A stretch of DNA of 64,000 nt. Origin: Antedon mediterranea (Eukaryota > Echinodermata > Crinoidea > Comatulida > Antedonidae). Position numbers and translations under genes: made by a program. Location: positions 1,714,501 through 1,778,500 of the forward strand of contig NC_092671.1 in the NCBI RefSeq assembly GCF_964355755.1, written 5' to 3'. The first letter of the stretch is position 1; each line of letters begins with the position of its first letter. Below the pieces are notes generated by a model. It saw nothing but the letters and a program-made list of their open reading frames with translations. It had not been told where the DNA came from and did not search any database. Below, one piece after another: positions 12,216-24,580 of this stretch.

Positions 12216-14398
12216 AAATATGGCATTCAAACAAGTGAATTTATTTATATTAACGAAATAGATAATACAAGTATTTCTTAATTTATATCAGTTTTTACAG
12301 TAAGAAATTATTTAAAACTGTATAAAATGATACATTTTGTTATAACAATTTAGGAAAAAATTGAAAAACCTATTCGTACAATTTATTTTATGCATGTTAT
12401 GCTGAAAAAAAAGCAATAATGAAACTGTTTCTATGGTAACTTGGTATATTATTAAATGTCCGTAATCAATCAATTTATTCAAAGTAGGTAAAATGTTGAC
12501 CTGTGGCCACGTTAACCTGCGAGATCAATTTGATAAAACATGTTTAGTTATGAATAATGAATAAATTATTTTGATACTAATTTAGTTCCGAATTATTCTC
12601 ATATGATATTAATACTGTGCAAATAATGATTTTCATTTTATTATAATATATTTGATAAATCATGGTCCTCTATAAACCAAATTACGTATTTGAAATGCTT
12701 ACAATGATCCCTGTGGTGAGACCGACGTGTAACGTTATCATCACGCCAAGCTACGCCTATCTCGGTATGACTGCACTCCTATAATGTTGTTTTAATGTAA
12801 ATGAAAATTCCTTTATGAACTTAGTTGAACATATTGAGTCAATGCAGAGAATGCTACCTCTCTTGAGAGATTCAATGTTTAAACATTGTGCTGCGTAAGC
12901 TAGGATGGTTATGGTGATAACTACATTTTAGTAGCAGCAGTGAAAGTGATGTTTTCCCCTGTGAAGTTGGCCTCAGATCGGCTATGACCTGAAGCCTAGG
13001 CATACAGCTGTCTACAACTTGTCGGTTTTCATCAGATTAAGATGAGACCAGCGCTGAGTTCATTGCTGAGTGAGCCTGTTGTGAATAACGCGGGTAATTT
13101 GTCATACTTCATTGTGTAATGCCCAGAAACTATAAACATATCATCTTTGGAATGCTATCTTAATTATAATCTGGGTCAGACCCATTACAAGGAAAAATGA
13201 AATGAATAATATGCATGATATGAGACACCTGATTCATAAACTGAGATTTCTATTCTTAAAAGAAAAAAGAAAAAAAAGTACTTTGTTATCTAATTTTTAA
13301 AGATATATTTCTTCCTGACAAAATAATTGTATTTATTTATTTATTTGGAATTACACCTTTAGATCGGTGGCACACTTAGTACAAAGGTGCATCCTTCACA
13401 ATAACAATATAACAATTAATGAATTACATAGAGAAAAGTGTAAAGACAAAACAACTATCAACCCCTATCCTAACCAACCCCCATCCCCCCACCCCCAATT
13501 TTAATAATTTGTTTGTTGAATATGCTATTTTAATGCCACATAATAGTTATTCAATTTGACAAAAAGTTGTATCGAAAAAAAAACTTGCATAAAGCAAAAA
13601 ATAGTCAAATTTCTGCCAACCAATGGATTTTTGGTTGAATTTAACCGTTTATTTTGTCTTTTTATAAGTGAAAACATACTTGGTTTTTTTTTAAAGTGTA
13701 CAATCCTATGAAATGGTATTAAACAATACTAATAGAACAAAAAAAAATAAAATATGTAAATAAAATAACTATACACCTGCAGCATGGAGAAAAAATGTAA
13801 AAATAGTATCTATAATGATCATAATAATTCTTACTTGAAAAACACAATTTTTTTCTCAGAATAGGTAGGAATGTTGTCCCATTGTTTTTTTTTAAATTTT
13901 ATTTATTTTATTTAGTTCATTTGGTTCATATACCATTTCACAGCCACTTTCTGCTTCCGTCCAGACAGATTTCTCACAAATTCACTAACCTTTCCGGTCT
14001 CCAAGTGTATTTTTTAGTTATTTATGTACTAAATTTCATATTCAATAATTTAAACACACACTTCAGTTTAATTTTTCTAATATCTTTAACCTCTTTTCTC
14101 CTATTGTATTCCCTCTACTATCATTTACATATTTTTAAAAATTCCAAAATCAAAACAACACCTGATTGTAATGCCATAAATTTGCTGTTTAATGTGCAAG
14201 GTTCTATAATTGATTGAGACCTTCATAATTCAATTTATTTTCTGGATACCATTGGTGTTTATTCCACACTTGCTGGCTCCAATAAAAATTGCTTTTTGTT
14301 AGATTTGTCGCCATTGTGTACTTTGTGTTTATTTCATATCTAATAGCAGTGACAGATCCAGGATTCTGAAATGGGGGGCCCAGGACCTAAATGGTGAA
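12216..14398. other. Non-coding, nothing recognised
   Basis: AT-rich with several homopolymer A/T runs. A short GC-richer patch at about 12,705–12,780 and another at 12,950–13,090 contain no interpretable gene. The reading frame at 13,882–14,217 is a T-rich, Phe/Leu/Ser-biased frame with no homology I can see and is not annotated. Confidence 0.45.
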
Positions 14399-14400
14399 AC

Positions 14401-14614
14401 GAAGGGCTGAGTTTAATTAGCTGTCCTATCTTTATCTGCATTACAGTTTGCAAAATTTAGGGGGCCACTGAATAGCAATAAACTGAACTGGAACGTTGTG
14501 AAATAAAGGGCTGAGCTTAATTAATAATTTTTTTAAAAATCTTTTGCATTAAAATTTGCGAAATTTAGGCGTAACCCGGGATCTGCTGCTGAATAGTAAT
14601 AATCTGAACTAGAA
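14401..14614. repeat. Imperfect tandem duplication, ~105-bp unit
   Basis: AGGGCTGAGTTTAATTA and CTGAATAGCAATAAACTGAA in copy 1 recur as AGGGCTGAGCTTAATTA (about 14,507) and CTGAATAGTAATAATCTGAA (about 14,589) in copy 2. It lies just after a CAGTGACAGATCCAGGATTC segment, a common interspersed-repeat style head. Confidence 0.65.
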
Positions 14615-15445
14615 CATTTGTATCTCCTACTAAACCATAAGGCCGATACTTACAACCCTTCCCTGTAATCATTCGTCTATGTTAGAATGGTGGTCTTTAG
14701 TCAGTTAGAAAGACCTGTTTACCTAATATTCTTCGCATTTTTAGCTTGGAGTAAACCTCGATCTGATGAATTCTGACATCTAGATCAGAAATGAAGAGCA
14801 ACAAGATAATTATTTAAAGCAAAGGCACCTTACTGTCTATCTGTTGCGATATTGAAACGTGTGGAAATCTGTCAAAATGCCTGTGGATTAAAGAAACTTT
14901 CATTTAGACGAGAGATGATGGAGTATCTAAGATTGTTTAAAGCAATGAGGTAGATTAAACTGAGTCATGTTCATCTTGTCTGAAGTCCAACGATTCTAAA
15001 ATGCGAAAATAAATCAATAATGACCACTAACTATAATGGAAAATGTCTGAATTCATTTGAGCAAAAGTAAGGATTACTTGAAAAATATTAATTTAGACCA
15101 CCAAGTTCGGTTTTAATTTAGACCAAAGCAAGCTTGAAAGAAATTAAGTTCACTGTGCGTGATAAAGAATGAAATCAAAAAGTTATGAAAAAAAACATTT
15201 TATGATTTCTTGTTACCATATATAATTTCATTTGTTTATAATACATTCACCATTTCATTTCATTTTAATTTCATTTATCACCTTTTGTCTGTATTTGTAT
15301 TTGCAGGTAAAATAACAAACATTTGTGAATTGTTCATTCATTATTAATATTACACTATTTTACATTACAACATAATTCGCTAAATGCAATAACAATCCAC
15401 AACATTTTTTACTTTTTTTAGTTTAAAAATAAAACATTGTATTGT

Positions 15446-15678
15446 TACGATAGCAACAATGCACTATTTGCTAATGTAAGGATATTTAATGCTCTAAAGT
15501 TATATGCTCTGATGCCTAAATTCATCAAGAAATATTTCTTACAAAAAAACGCTGTTCGACTTCTTTACGTAACAGTTTTATTTATTGTTCTTTCTTCTTG
15601 ATACGATAGCAACATATGCACTATTTGCTAATGTAAGGATATTTAATGCTCTAAAGTTATGTGCTCTGATGCCTAAAT
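15446..15678. repeat. Direct repeat, two ~76-bp copies 156 bp apart
   Basis: The copies at about 15,446–15,521 and 15,602–15,678 both run TACGATAGCAAC, GCACTATTTGCTAATG, AGGATATTTAATGCTC, and TGCTCTGATGCCTAAA, with only a few differences. The 14,615–15,445 stretch before them holds nothing I recognise. Confidence 0.85.
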
Positions 15679-15949
15679 CCAAACACACAACATCTCATAA
15701 AGGGAATAGGTCTTATTATTAGATCATTACAAGATCCTATTAATATTGACCAATACTCCTAATGGGTATAATTTATATCGACTACTTAATATGATTTGCA
15801 GTAAAACATAGTGAGGAAGGCAAGATACTAAACTGAGCAAGATGGATACAATTATATTAATATTGACCGTAGTATGATGGAAATAAATTATATTAAAGGT
15901 TAAGAGTCCAAAATGAACAACTTAATTTTTTTACCAATGGTTTATTAAT

Positions 15950-16510
15950 AATTAAATATTACAGTAGTATTTCTAACAATTTGGAAGGTTTGGTAAATTG
16001 ACAAAAAATTTACTTCTGTTTAAAAATGTTAGATATATATAATATATCTAAGCTCATGACGATTTTTGTCCCTACCCAACCATAAACAATCCTGGCCACG
16101 GACTTGTCACATTTTCCTAACCATTTTTACAGTAAAGTTTGATGTTAATATTACAAATTTCAATTTTTCAAAATATTCACATGAAATAACATTAGATGAA
16201 ATATTTGGCAAATTGATACAATTAACATGTTACAGTCATTTCTAACAATTTGGAAGGTTAACAAATTTTATTTAAAAAATATATATATATTATGATGATT
16301 GTATTCCCTTAAATCCCTGCCCCTTCCAATCCCTAACATCCACCCAACTATAAAAAAAATAATGGCTATACAGCCTTGTCACAGTTTTACATCCAATTTT
16401 GATATGTTAAAATATTATGAATTTCATTTCACTGATTTTTTTCACAAATATTCATGAGATAACATATGAATCAGTTGTCAAATTGATAAAATTAACATGT
16501 CTTCTGCAAG
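15950..16510. repeat. Imperfect tandem duplication, ~270-bp unit
   Basis: Blocks recur in order: ATTTCTAACAATTTGGAAGG (15,969 and 16,231), a C-rich patch around CCCTACCCAACCATAA / CCACCCAACTATAAA, then TTCAATTTTTCAAAATATTCA / TTTTTTTCACAAATATTCA, and ATTGATACAATTAACATG / ATTGATAAAATTAACATG. Confidence 0.6.
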
Positions 16511-16514
16511 GAAA

Positions 16515-17430
16515 CCAATAATGACAGATGTGTTTTATACAAGGAAATAAATTGATGTTTTTCGTATGAAACAAGCAGCAGTTTGATGGTCAGAATATGT
16601 AATTTGCTGTTTCCTGTCTTCTTTGGATTATAAACTGTATAGTAGTTATGAGATGAAAGGGAATTATTTTTAGCTGTTTGATCATCTGATTTTCATGAAG
16701 ATTGTCATATATGCTTGTCAGGGGTGTATCCAGTGGAGGGTAATGAGAGGGGTGGAGTGATTGGAGTGACATGCCTAATTTTGACAGACTATTTATTATA
16801 TTTTAGCGTTCCTCTGTTTAAATAATCCTGGATCCACCCCTTCTTGTCAGATGTTAACTACGATATTATACTAATTTATATCTGCACATAGTGCACATTT
16901 TTCTATTACTTTTCTTATTTATTTTTAATAATAATTTTAATTTAATAATGTTGGGTTCTAAGATTAATGAAGAGTGAATTTTAAGACAATTAACATAATG
17001 AAATAAAAATTGTCTTTATCTTTTAGAAAGCACTATTTACATTGCGCTTTACACTTGCGAAATGGTACAACTACATCAGAAGCAAGAGTGGTTTATAAAC
17101 ATGTCTCATGATGTTTACAGTATTAGTACACAATATTCATATTGCCTGTTGTATTAATGTAGCATACTGTCTTCTTGTAATACATTACCATTTACCTTTG
17201 CTTTGTTCAGCTCCAGTTACATAATTTACGAATCCATCCATCCTAGATCTCTGTGAAAACAAGGCCATATCGTGAACCTCTTACTGAAACAGCATAGCAT
17301 ATTAAAATCAAGACCTGTTATTAAGACAAACTAAGCTAGTTGAGAAAGAAGAAAATCTGTGAATATCAGTTACTGTATTGCGATTACAGTTGTTGTTGCT
17401 AAATTACAATTTGAATGTAAATAGGGAAAA
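16515..17430. other. Non-coding, nothing recognised
   Basis: It includes a GGGGTGTATCCAGTGGAGG-like patch at about 16,719 and GGATCCACCCCTTCTTG at about 16,830, of the sort seen in old interspersed repeats. No gene is supported. Confidence 0.4.
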
Positions 17431-17431
17431 C

Positions 17432-17510
17432 AGTACAGTACAACCACCTACTAAGGGGACACCTTTGGGACCCCTGAATCTGTCCCCTGAAGTTGCAGTG
17501 TTAAAACATA
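17432..17510. repeat. Fragment of the repeat family at 1,090 and 21,893
   Basis: It carries ACTAAGGGGACACCTTTGGG and ATCTGTCCCCTGAAG, matching the GTGTCCCCTGAAT and GGGGACACCTTCGGG words of the other two copies. Confidence 0.5.
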
Positions 17511-19265
17511 TATTTTGTTTCACACAAAAGTATGATTGCACATTAGGTATAACTTCCTAGAATTAATAAACCTATTTTTTTTTTAGAAAGCAGATTATTT
17601 ATTGACTAAGAAAAACACAAAAGTACACTTGGATGTAGTTGCATGAAGGTGTGAAAATAACATTCATGTGGTGCCAGAGGTTCCAGGGAGAGTTGCAGCT
17701 TCACCCCAGGGAGAACACAATATGCCCCTTTATGAGAACAGTTGTTTTGACTACTTACTGAATGATTGTCATTGTATATGGTGTATTTATATAACTGCAG
17801 ACACGATGTCCAGCAGTGTGTTTCTTTTTAGACCTTGGATGATTAATTTACATTTTAAGGATCTATATCTTTTGTTCTTTTGACAGGACTTCACTCTGTT
17901 ACGAGGCCATTTGTTATGTATTCTTTTTTGTTAAGCGAAGAAGAATTAGGTATTAAAAGTAATACTAAAAATACTAGGTGTATTACTCAATTATTAAACT
18001 GGGATAATAATATGTAGTGCAGTATTTATATATCTCCTGGTGGAGTTAGTCCTTACTATTTGTTTAGTCTATATTAAATTTACATTCAAGTATCATTTAT
18101 TCACTAACAACAAGTTGTTGCTTTCCTAAATAGTAATAAAAAATATTAAATATTAATGTTAGTATTATAATTAACATTAATTATGAATTTATGAAATATA
18201 TAAACATTCAGAATAGCTTTTAAAATATTCATGTTACAGATAAAAAAAAAATTTCATATTGCATGGATAATAATATTCATAAAATTCTTTTAATCTAATA
18301 AAATTATTTAAAAAAAACCCAGAAATTATTAAAGTAATCATGATGAATTACTATGACAACAAAAATAAAATTAGTGAGTTCAAAATATACTAAGTCTTAC
18401 ATAATACAGGAAACTATTATTATGTAATATCCACATTTTTAACCAAAATCTCTAATGAATTTTGCTTGAAAAATTAATTGAAAATGAAGTAAAATGGTAA
18501 TTAAACCAACATGTAGAGGATTGTTGTAATTCAGTCCTTTTTTACCTTTTTTTATTCAGCTGAAGTCCTCTATAAAATAAAGTTTTAAAAACCAAAGTTG
18601 CTCTGTTATAGTACACTATAAATTGTATGAAATGAAGCTAGTTGTATCTTTGATGGAAAAAGAGATAGATTAGTAGCTCTCTTATTATAGAGGAGTTTCA
18701 GAGCAGTAGTTAGCCATAAAATCCCTTTAGTAGGATTGCTTTAAATACTTCAATGTCAAAAACAGTGCCAGACTGTGTGGTTTGCACGCCACTACAATGT
18801 AAGAATTAGTCTCTTTCTTTCCCAACTCCAATCAAACAATTGTAAAAGTCTGACGAGAAACAGAATACAGGTTGTTTAATATTGTGGATTTCTAAGCGGG
18901 AACAAATATATAAAACTTTATTACCTATTAAAACTATTAGAGTAATTGAAGCGTTAAACATATTATTGTCTTTTTCAAGTTCAATTAGAACGTAAAAGAA
19001 CAATATAATGTAACAGTTTGGAACTTAAATTTATTTGATACTATTTCACTGTCATATATTTTAGTAAGTTTTCGTCTGATTTCAAATTCTTAATAGTAAT
19101 ACTAAAACATAGCTAGATGCAATTATCTTGACATAAGTTTTAATATTGGTTTATGAACATTACCTATTTTAGTATTTTAAACAGATGAAACAAGTTATTC
19201 TGTTAAAAGAAACTTTTAATATTATAGACAATAGAAAGGAATGTTTTATCCACTCATTAATTTAC
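17511..19265. other. Non-coding, very AT-rich
   Basis: The stretch 18,100–19,265 is among the most AT-rich of the window. No gene or RNA is supported. Confidence 0.45.
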
Positions 19266-19269
19266 TTTC

Positions 19270-19616
19270 AATGTGCTTTAAATTACACTTAGTAATAACA
19301 GAACACATTATGTTTTTATCTAAAGGCCATTTTATTGTTATTTAACTTTAATTGTAATGATTATATGACATAGAAAGTGATGACAAATTAATCTATTTTT
19401 AAATTGCTATAATTTACAATTCAGAAAATAGATTATGTTTTTATTTAAAGGACATTTAATTGTTATTTTGCAGTAATTGCAATAATAAAAATAAAACAAT
19501 GTGTTCATAGAAAGTTAATATATTTGTGCTTTATATAAAGTGCTTTAATTTAGACTTCTTAGAATAATTATATTTTGATTTAAATTAAAGACCATCTTAT
19601 TCTTATTTTAAGTTGA
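19270..19616. repeat. Three diverged tandem units of ~125–135 bp
   Basis: The core ATTATGTTTTTATCTAAAGG / ATTATGTTTTTATTTAAAGG / ATTATATTTTGATTTAAA, followed by a CATT..ATTGTTATTTT block, recurs at about 19,308, 19,431 and 19,567. Similar GTGCTTTAAATTACACTT-type sequence precedes two of them. Confidence 0.55.
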
Positions 19617-19619
19617 TCA

Positions 19620-21890
19620 ACATGCTGGTAATGTGTTAACTGTGTGGTTAGCCATTATGGAAGTTTTCGGTTAAATTGTGGTTTGTTTAATTTTGCTGGT
19701 GACGCCACTTGAGGGAACATGACCTCCGGACTATAAATCCCAGACCCTTCCCATTGATCTCATTTGAAATAATGTTTGGTTGATGTTGGACCACTCAGCA
19801 ATAAACTTTGTATATGTTGTGTTACATAATAATGTATGTGTGAATAAGTACTAGTTTGTTGCCACAGTCATTTGAACGTTAATTTTGTGAATGTTCTACA
19901 ATGTTCAGACTCACATTCACTCATTGTTACGTTAGCTATTACGGCGATATATCTTGCAAAATTTAGCTGCTTGTTCAGAAGCCCATTCACAATCTAAAAA
20001 CCAAAATTATGGACATGATTTTTATTTAAAACCGAAAGAATAGGCCTACTATAAGTTGATTGACTATTGAAGAAACCGTTTCTTGTTCATGATAACTGAT
20101 CTTGATCTGTTGATCACGATCACACTATCCAGTACCGTAACTCTGGTATAGAATCCACTAATGTAAGCCAGTTCAAGGCTCAGGATATCTTTTGGTGCAC
20201 CGTCCACTGATTAGACCGGTATTTTCACTTCATGGATTACAAATGTCACTACCAATCTACATACAATTATCAACATGGTTCACATCAACTTCTTGACATT
20301 TAGCGCAAATTAAATGCATGAGTAGACGTAGTTATAAAACCAATTTAATCCCAAATTCCACTTGTCTGTTCTCTGCTATTTGATCCTGAATCTTGCTCCA
20401 GGATTTTAGTAATCAAATCAAGATTTACAATTGCTTTTATCATAATTGTATTAACGAAAGTAGTACTTCTGCTACAAATACAAGCAAAAATTGTGTAAAT
20501 TAGTGACCGTACGATTTGTTGATAAACTGGTCGCATCTCTAAGTTGTTATACAGTATTCTCATCCATTTTATTTATGTCTTTATCTTCAGACAATTATTG
20601 GAAAAATGAAACAATAGGAACATGATAGGATTATATATATATTTCTATTCTTAATGCCTTTTTTGGAAAAAAAAACATGGAAAATCAGCTATTTAGCAAT
20701 TTTTATTTGAGAGAAGCATTTATTGTACTTTTATGACCCAATGAAGAGGGATGTTGTAGTTTGCTATAAATTCTTATCAAATTAGTTTAATAGTCTATAA
20801 CCACAGAAATATATTATTGTCACTTTTACTTGGTCAGCTGTCTTTCTTGGAAAAGCTTGCTGCCAGATGGAAGGAGTCTTTGTCATTAAAATGATGTACA
20901 TTCTATCATTTTTAACTTGTTAATACTCAATGTGAACACAATGTACAGTATTATATTATTTGATTAAAGCATGGACAAGAATAAATGTACTATTCTCATC
21001 AGAAATAATCAGTTAAAAGAATAAATGTACTAATAATCAGTTAAAAAGAAAAAACAGATAGGTTCATTCACATCTTTATCTTCCCAACCCTAACTCCCTT
21101 CCAACTCCAAAATCCCTCCCAACCCCTGAACCCCCTCCCAACATCCTAAACATTTTATATCCATCCCTGCTGTGTAGGCTATAATGCATTGTTTAAAAAG
21201 TTTCTGTTTCATCATATTCATCATAAAAGTATAAAGAAATGAATTAACAATAATGCTTTGTACAAGATGCTTAATAATAAAACCATTTTCACTACATGTT
21301 TATTTCGCTTTAGTTGACGCTGATAAAACCAAAAACTAATTTATATTTTGTTTTTCTTTTGATTTATTCATAAAAAAGTATAGAAATCTTACGCTTAACA
21401 TATGGTTTTGTTTGATACAGTGTTTGGCAGCTTCGAAATGGTTAATTTGAGCTAATTAGGCGGAGCATATAAATGCGATTTATGCAGAGTGTTTGTTCAG
21501 CCGTGGGGGTTATTATTGCTGAAATTGTAGTCAATGTTTTGGAGGCCTTGGTATTTCCGTTTCACCGACCCAAGTGTTAGTTGTTGTTGGGTTAAATTAG
21601 AGCAGAATTGGTTTATTAATGATGACAATATGTACTTGCTTTTGAGGTCTCTCAGGCACCTATATATTTGTCAGAATCGTACATTTTACAAGGATTTATA
21701 AATGTATTAATTTTATCAAAGATGTTTCATTCTTTTGTCTTGTTGTGTCTTGTCTGTAAATAATATTTAATGTTAATATTTATAGGGTATTTCTTTCAAG
21801 GCTAGACAAATAAAATATAAATATTCCTGAAAAATTAATAAACATATATTTGCTTTTTAAACAAATTCAAGGTGTTAACACTTACAACGA
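19620..21890. other. Non-coding, nothing recognised
   Basis: Two GC-richer patches (about 19,690–19,760 and 21,420–21,590) interrupt AT-rich DNA. Neither gives a supported exon, RNA or transposon end. Confidence 0.4.
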
Positions 21891-21892
21891 AT

Positions 21893-22090
21893 ACTGTAGA
21901 ACTTCAATTAAGGGGGGGGGGGGGACACCTTCGGGATTGAAATAATTGTCCCCTTTATATGGTGCCCTTCAATAGGAGTTGGTTGTAGTATTGAACTTCA
22001 AAATTAAAACAGATGACGCTCCTTGTTAATTACATAGGAAACTGTCCCTTTAATAGGGGTATCCCAAAGAAGGATTATTTTTACTGTATT
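21893..22090. repeat. Repeat copy, family of 1,090–1,330, with poly-G run
   Basis: It starts TACTGTAGAACTTCAATTAA, has a run of 12 G at about 21,912–21,923 leading into ACACCTTCGGGATTG, and ends near TTTTTACTGTATTA. That gives an approximate TACTGTA / TACAGTA inverted terminus. GTCCCCTTTATATGG and TGTCCCTTTAATAGGG occur internally. Confidence 0.55.
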
Positions 22091-22091
22091 A

Positions 22092-24420
22092 ATAAAACTT
22101 TTATGAAAATGAAGGATATTGATTTTTTATAATGTAATGTAAAAATGTAACACACCTTACACAATCATTTACAATAGTCCTACCAGCAAAGTACTATAAT
22201 GTTATACACATCATTATCACATTATAGAATAGTCTATATCATTACATTGTTTAGCTCTATAAAATACACATTTCTATTCCTCTATGATAAAAAGAAATCA
22301 TTACCGGTGTAATTAGTGTTTTAAAACCAGCATTACTGCGTTGTGTGAATGCTGTGAGGAATGTTATTCCTTGTCGACCAATAGATCTTTGCTACAGGCA
22401 TCATTCCAATGGTAATCACTAGTATATTGTGACAAATAAGTTTTAATTATTATTTTAAAAAGCTGTTACTAATCTGGTAGATTGCTTATTTCCTGCTGCC
22501 AATCATAGGTGTCAACAACAATGATTTATGTTTATCAATCAACTGACAGTTTTCATCAGTCAATCATTCTCATAATCCTTTTATATTATATTTATATCAG
22601 AATTTTTAGGGAGAATACGGTATAAGCCTATGGTAGGCAGGCCTATGGTCAATTCTGTACAATTTTTTGCTATTACACGCATTCATAGACATGGTCTTTG
22701 CTTGAAATCCACCATTGGAACTTAGCAATTTGCTTATAGATTTTTAATTTTATATTAGTTGAAAATTTCAAAACTAGTTAATGTTTGCTTGTTGTAATTT
22801 TTGAAAAATAGTTACTTTTTAATTCTGTAATTTGAACTGTTCATAGAATAAAAAGAATCTGTACAGAATTGTTTTAATGAGGTATTGAATTTTGTCTGAC
22901 GTTCATCTAAATTTCGCTATCATAAGATTAAAACATTGATGTAGATTTGGCTATTGCATTTTAGATTTCTAGAAAGTATACTTAGTTATAAATGTGTTTA
23001 AATGACAATTCTACTGAAAGATGAATCTCAATCAAGAATTTTAATGATAATGATTTGAATGGTGTACTCTTCTTGCCCTTTAGAATGATATATCTTATTT
23101 TACAATTTATCATAATTTTGTTTCTTTAATATTAAAAGTTAAAATTGAATTTACTTATTAGTAAAGCATCTGGTAGAATGGACAAAATTATAGTATTATA
23201 ATTGCTTTCAATTTTTAATTCTTTTATTCATTAGTGAGTGACTAAACAAGGCGCCAGTGGATTTGCTGAAGGTAATATTCAGGAAAATGTTCACATTTTA
23301 ATGTGAGATTCTGCAGAGTCGTCAATCAATTTATCTATTGTATTAAGACATTCTATGTTGCCAGAAATCATTTACTACAAATCTTTGTAATTGATCCGTG
23401 TCAAAGGTCGCATGGGTTAACATTTATAATTTTGGATGATTACATTGGATTATTTAAATATATTTTTTGTACCACCTACAGTAGCATAATGTAAAGGATA
23501 CAGTATACCAAGAAATTCTTATTAGAAAAAATGTAGTTACTGCAGTAACTGCAGTGGAATAGTTTACATGGTTCATGGGACATGGTTCCATAATAGAGGT
23601 AATCTAAATCTAAACAGGTAATAGTAATTATATTATTACACAAAACCTCTGTAACGTATCTATATTGAAATGAATTTTATTTTCACTAATTCATTAAATT
23701 TATCTGGGTATTTAGTAGCAAAACATACCATATGTTGTACATTTAGTTTGCAACCTCTTTTCAACCTATGTAAATACAAATATACATTGACATTTTCTGA
23801 CTTAACGCAAATCAGTGCATGGAGAACTGCTTATTAATTCAATTAGTTTCATAAAATATCACTTAAATGATTGTGTGATATTTTAGCTTCTAATCAACAT
23901 AACATGAGGTCATGACCTTTCATTATCGAGCAAGTGGATAATGTCTTGTATATGAACCTAATGGTTGAACAAACTAGAAACGAAAAACATTTCAAGTTGT
24001 TGTACTGTAGTAGGTGTTTAATTCTCTATTGTTCTCCACTGCCCCTCCCATCCCTGTGCCTGCTTTCTGTCTCTAAAATGTCTTTTTTAATATTTATTAT
24101 GTATTTGGTGAAACAATAAATGTTTTATTTACTATACTCTTATAAGTATACAGTATTTATTGAAAAAGCAGGCCTAAATATTTGATATTGGAAACAATTA
24201 TCATGAAAAGAGTTATCATGAATAGCTCAATCATCATAAGAGGCTTCTTACGACATACTTGTTTAATAAAGCATATTAATCCCCTTTTTTCCCCTTTACC
24301 ATGCCACCTAGATTGTTTTAGATCTAATTTAAGTAGGGCAGGAGTCCGTGCTGACCAGGGTTCATTTAGACCAATACCTGGTTAGTGACGTAGGCAACAC
24401 CTACTAAAGTTCCAAATATT
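22092..24420. other. Non-coding, nothing recognised
   Basis: AT-rich sequence with only short chance reading frames. Confidence 0.45.
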
Positions 24421-24423
24421 CTC

Positions 24424-24580
24424 TTAAGCTCTGTCTACACTCAAAACTTGTTTGACAAAAAAAGGTGTGATGTTTCCATGTAATATAGCAGTGATATTCT
24501 TAAATATGAGATCATCAAGTCCATATATGGGCACATCACATTTTTGTCACATAAAATTTGATAGTGTAGACAGAGCTTTA
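24424..24580. mobile_element. Complete 157-bp MITE with 18-bp terminal inverted repeats
   Basis: The left end is TTAAGCTCTGTCTACACT; the right end is AGTGTAGACAGAGCTTTA, whose reverse complement TAAAGCTCTGTCTACACT matches at 17 of 18 positions. There is no coding capacity. Partial copies lie at 3,560–3,674 and 6,850–6,909, so this is an active or formerly active non-autonomous family. Confidence 0.8.

Noticed and set aside
12705-12780. 5S rRNA-like patch (CTACGCCTATCTC)
   Set aside because: Only a short resemblance; no 5S internal control region or expected length.
13882-14217. 111-residue plus-strand frame
   Set aside because: Extremely Phe/Leu/Ser/Ile-rich from a T-rich tract; no membrane-protein family recognised and no gene context.
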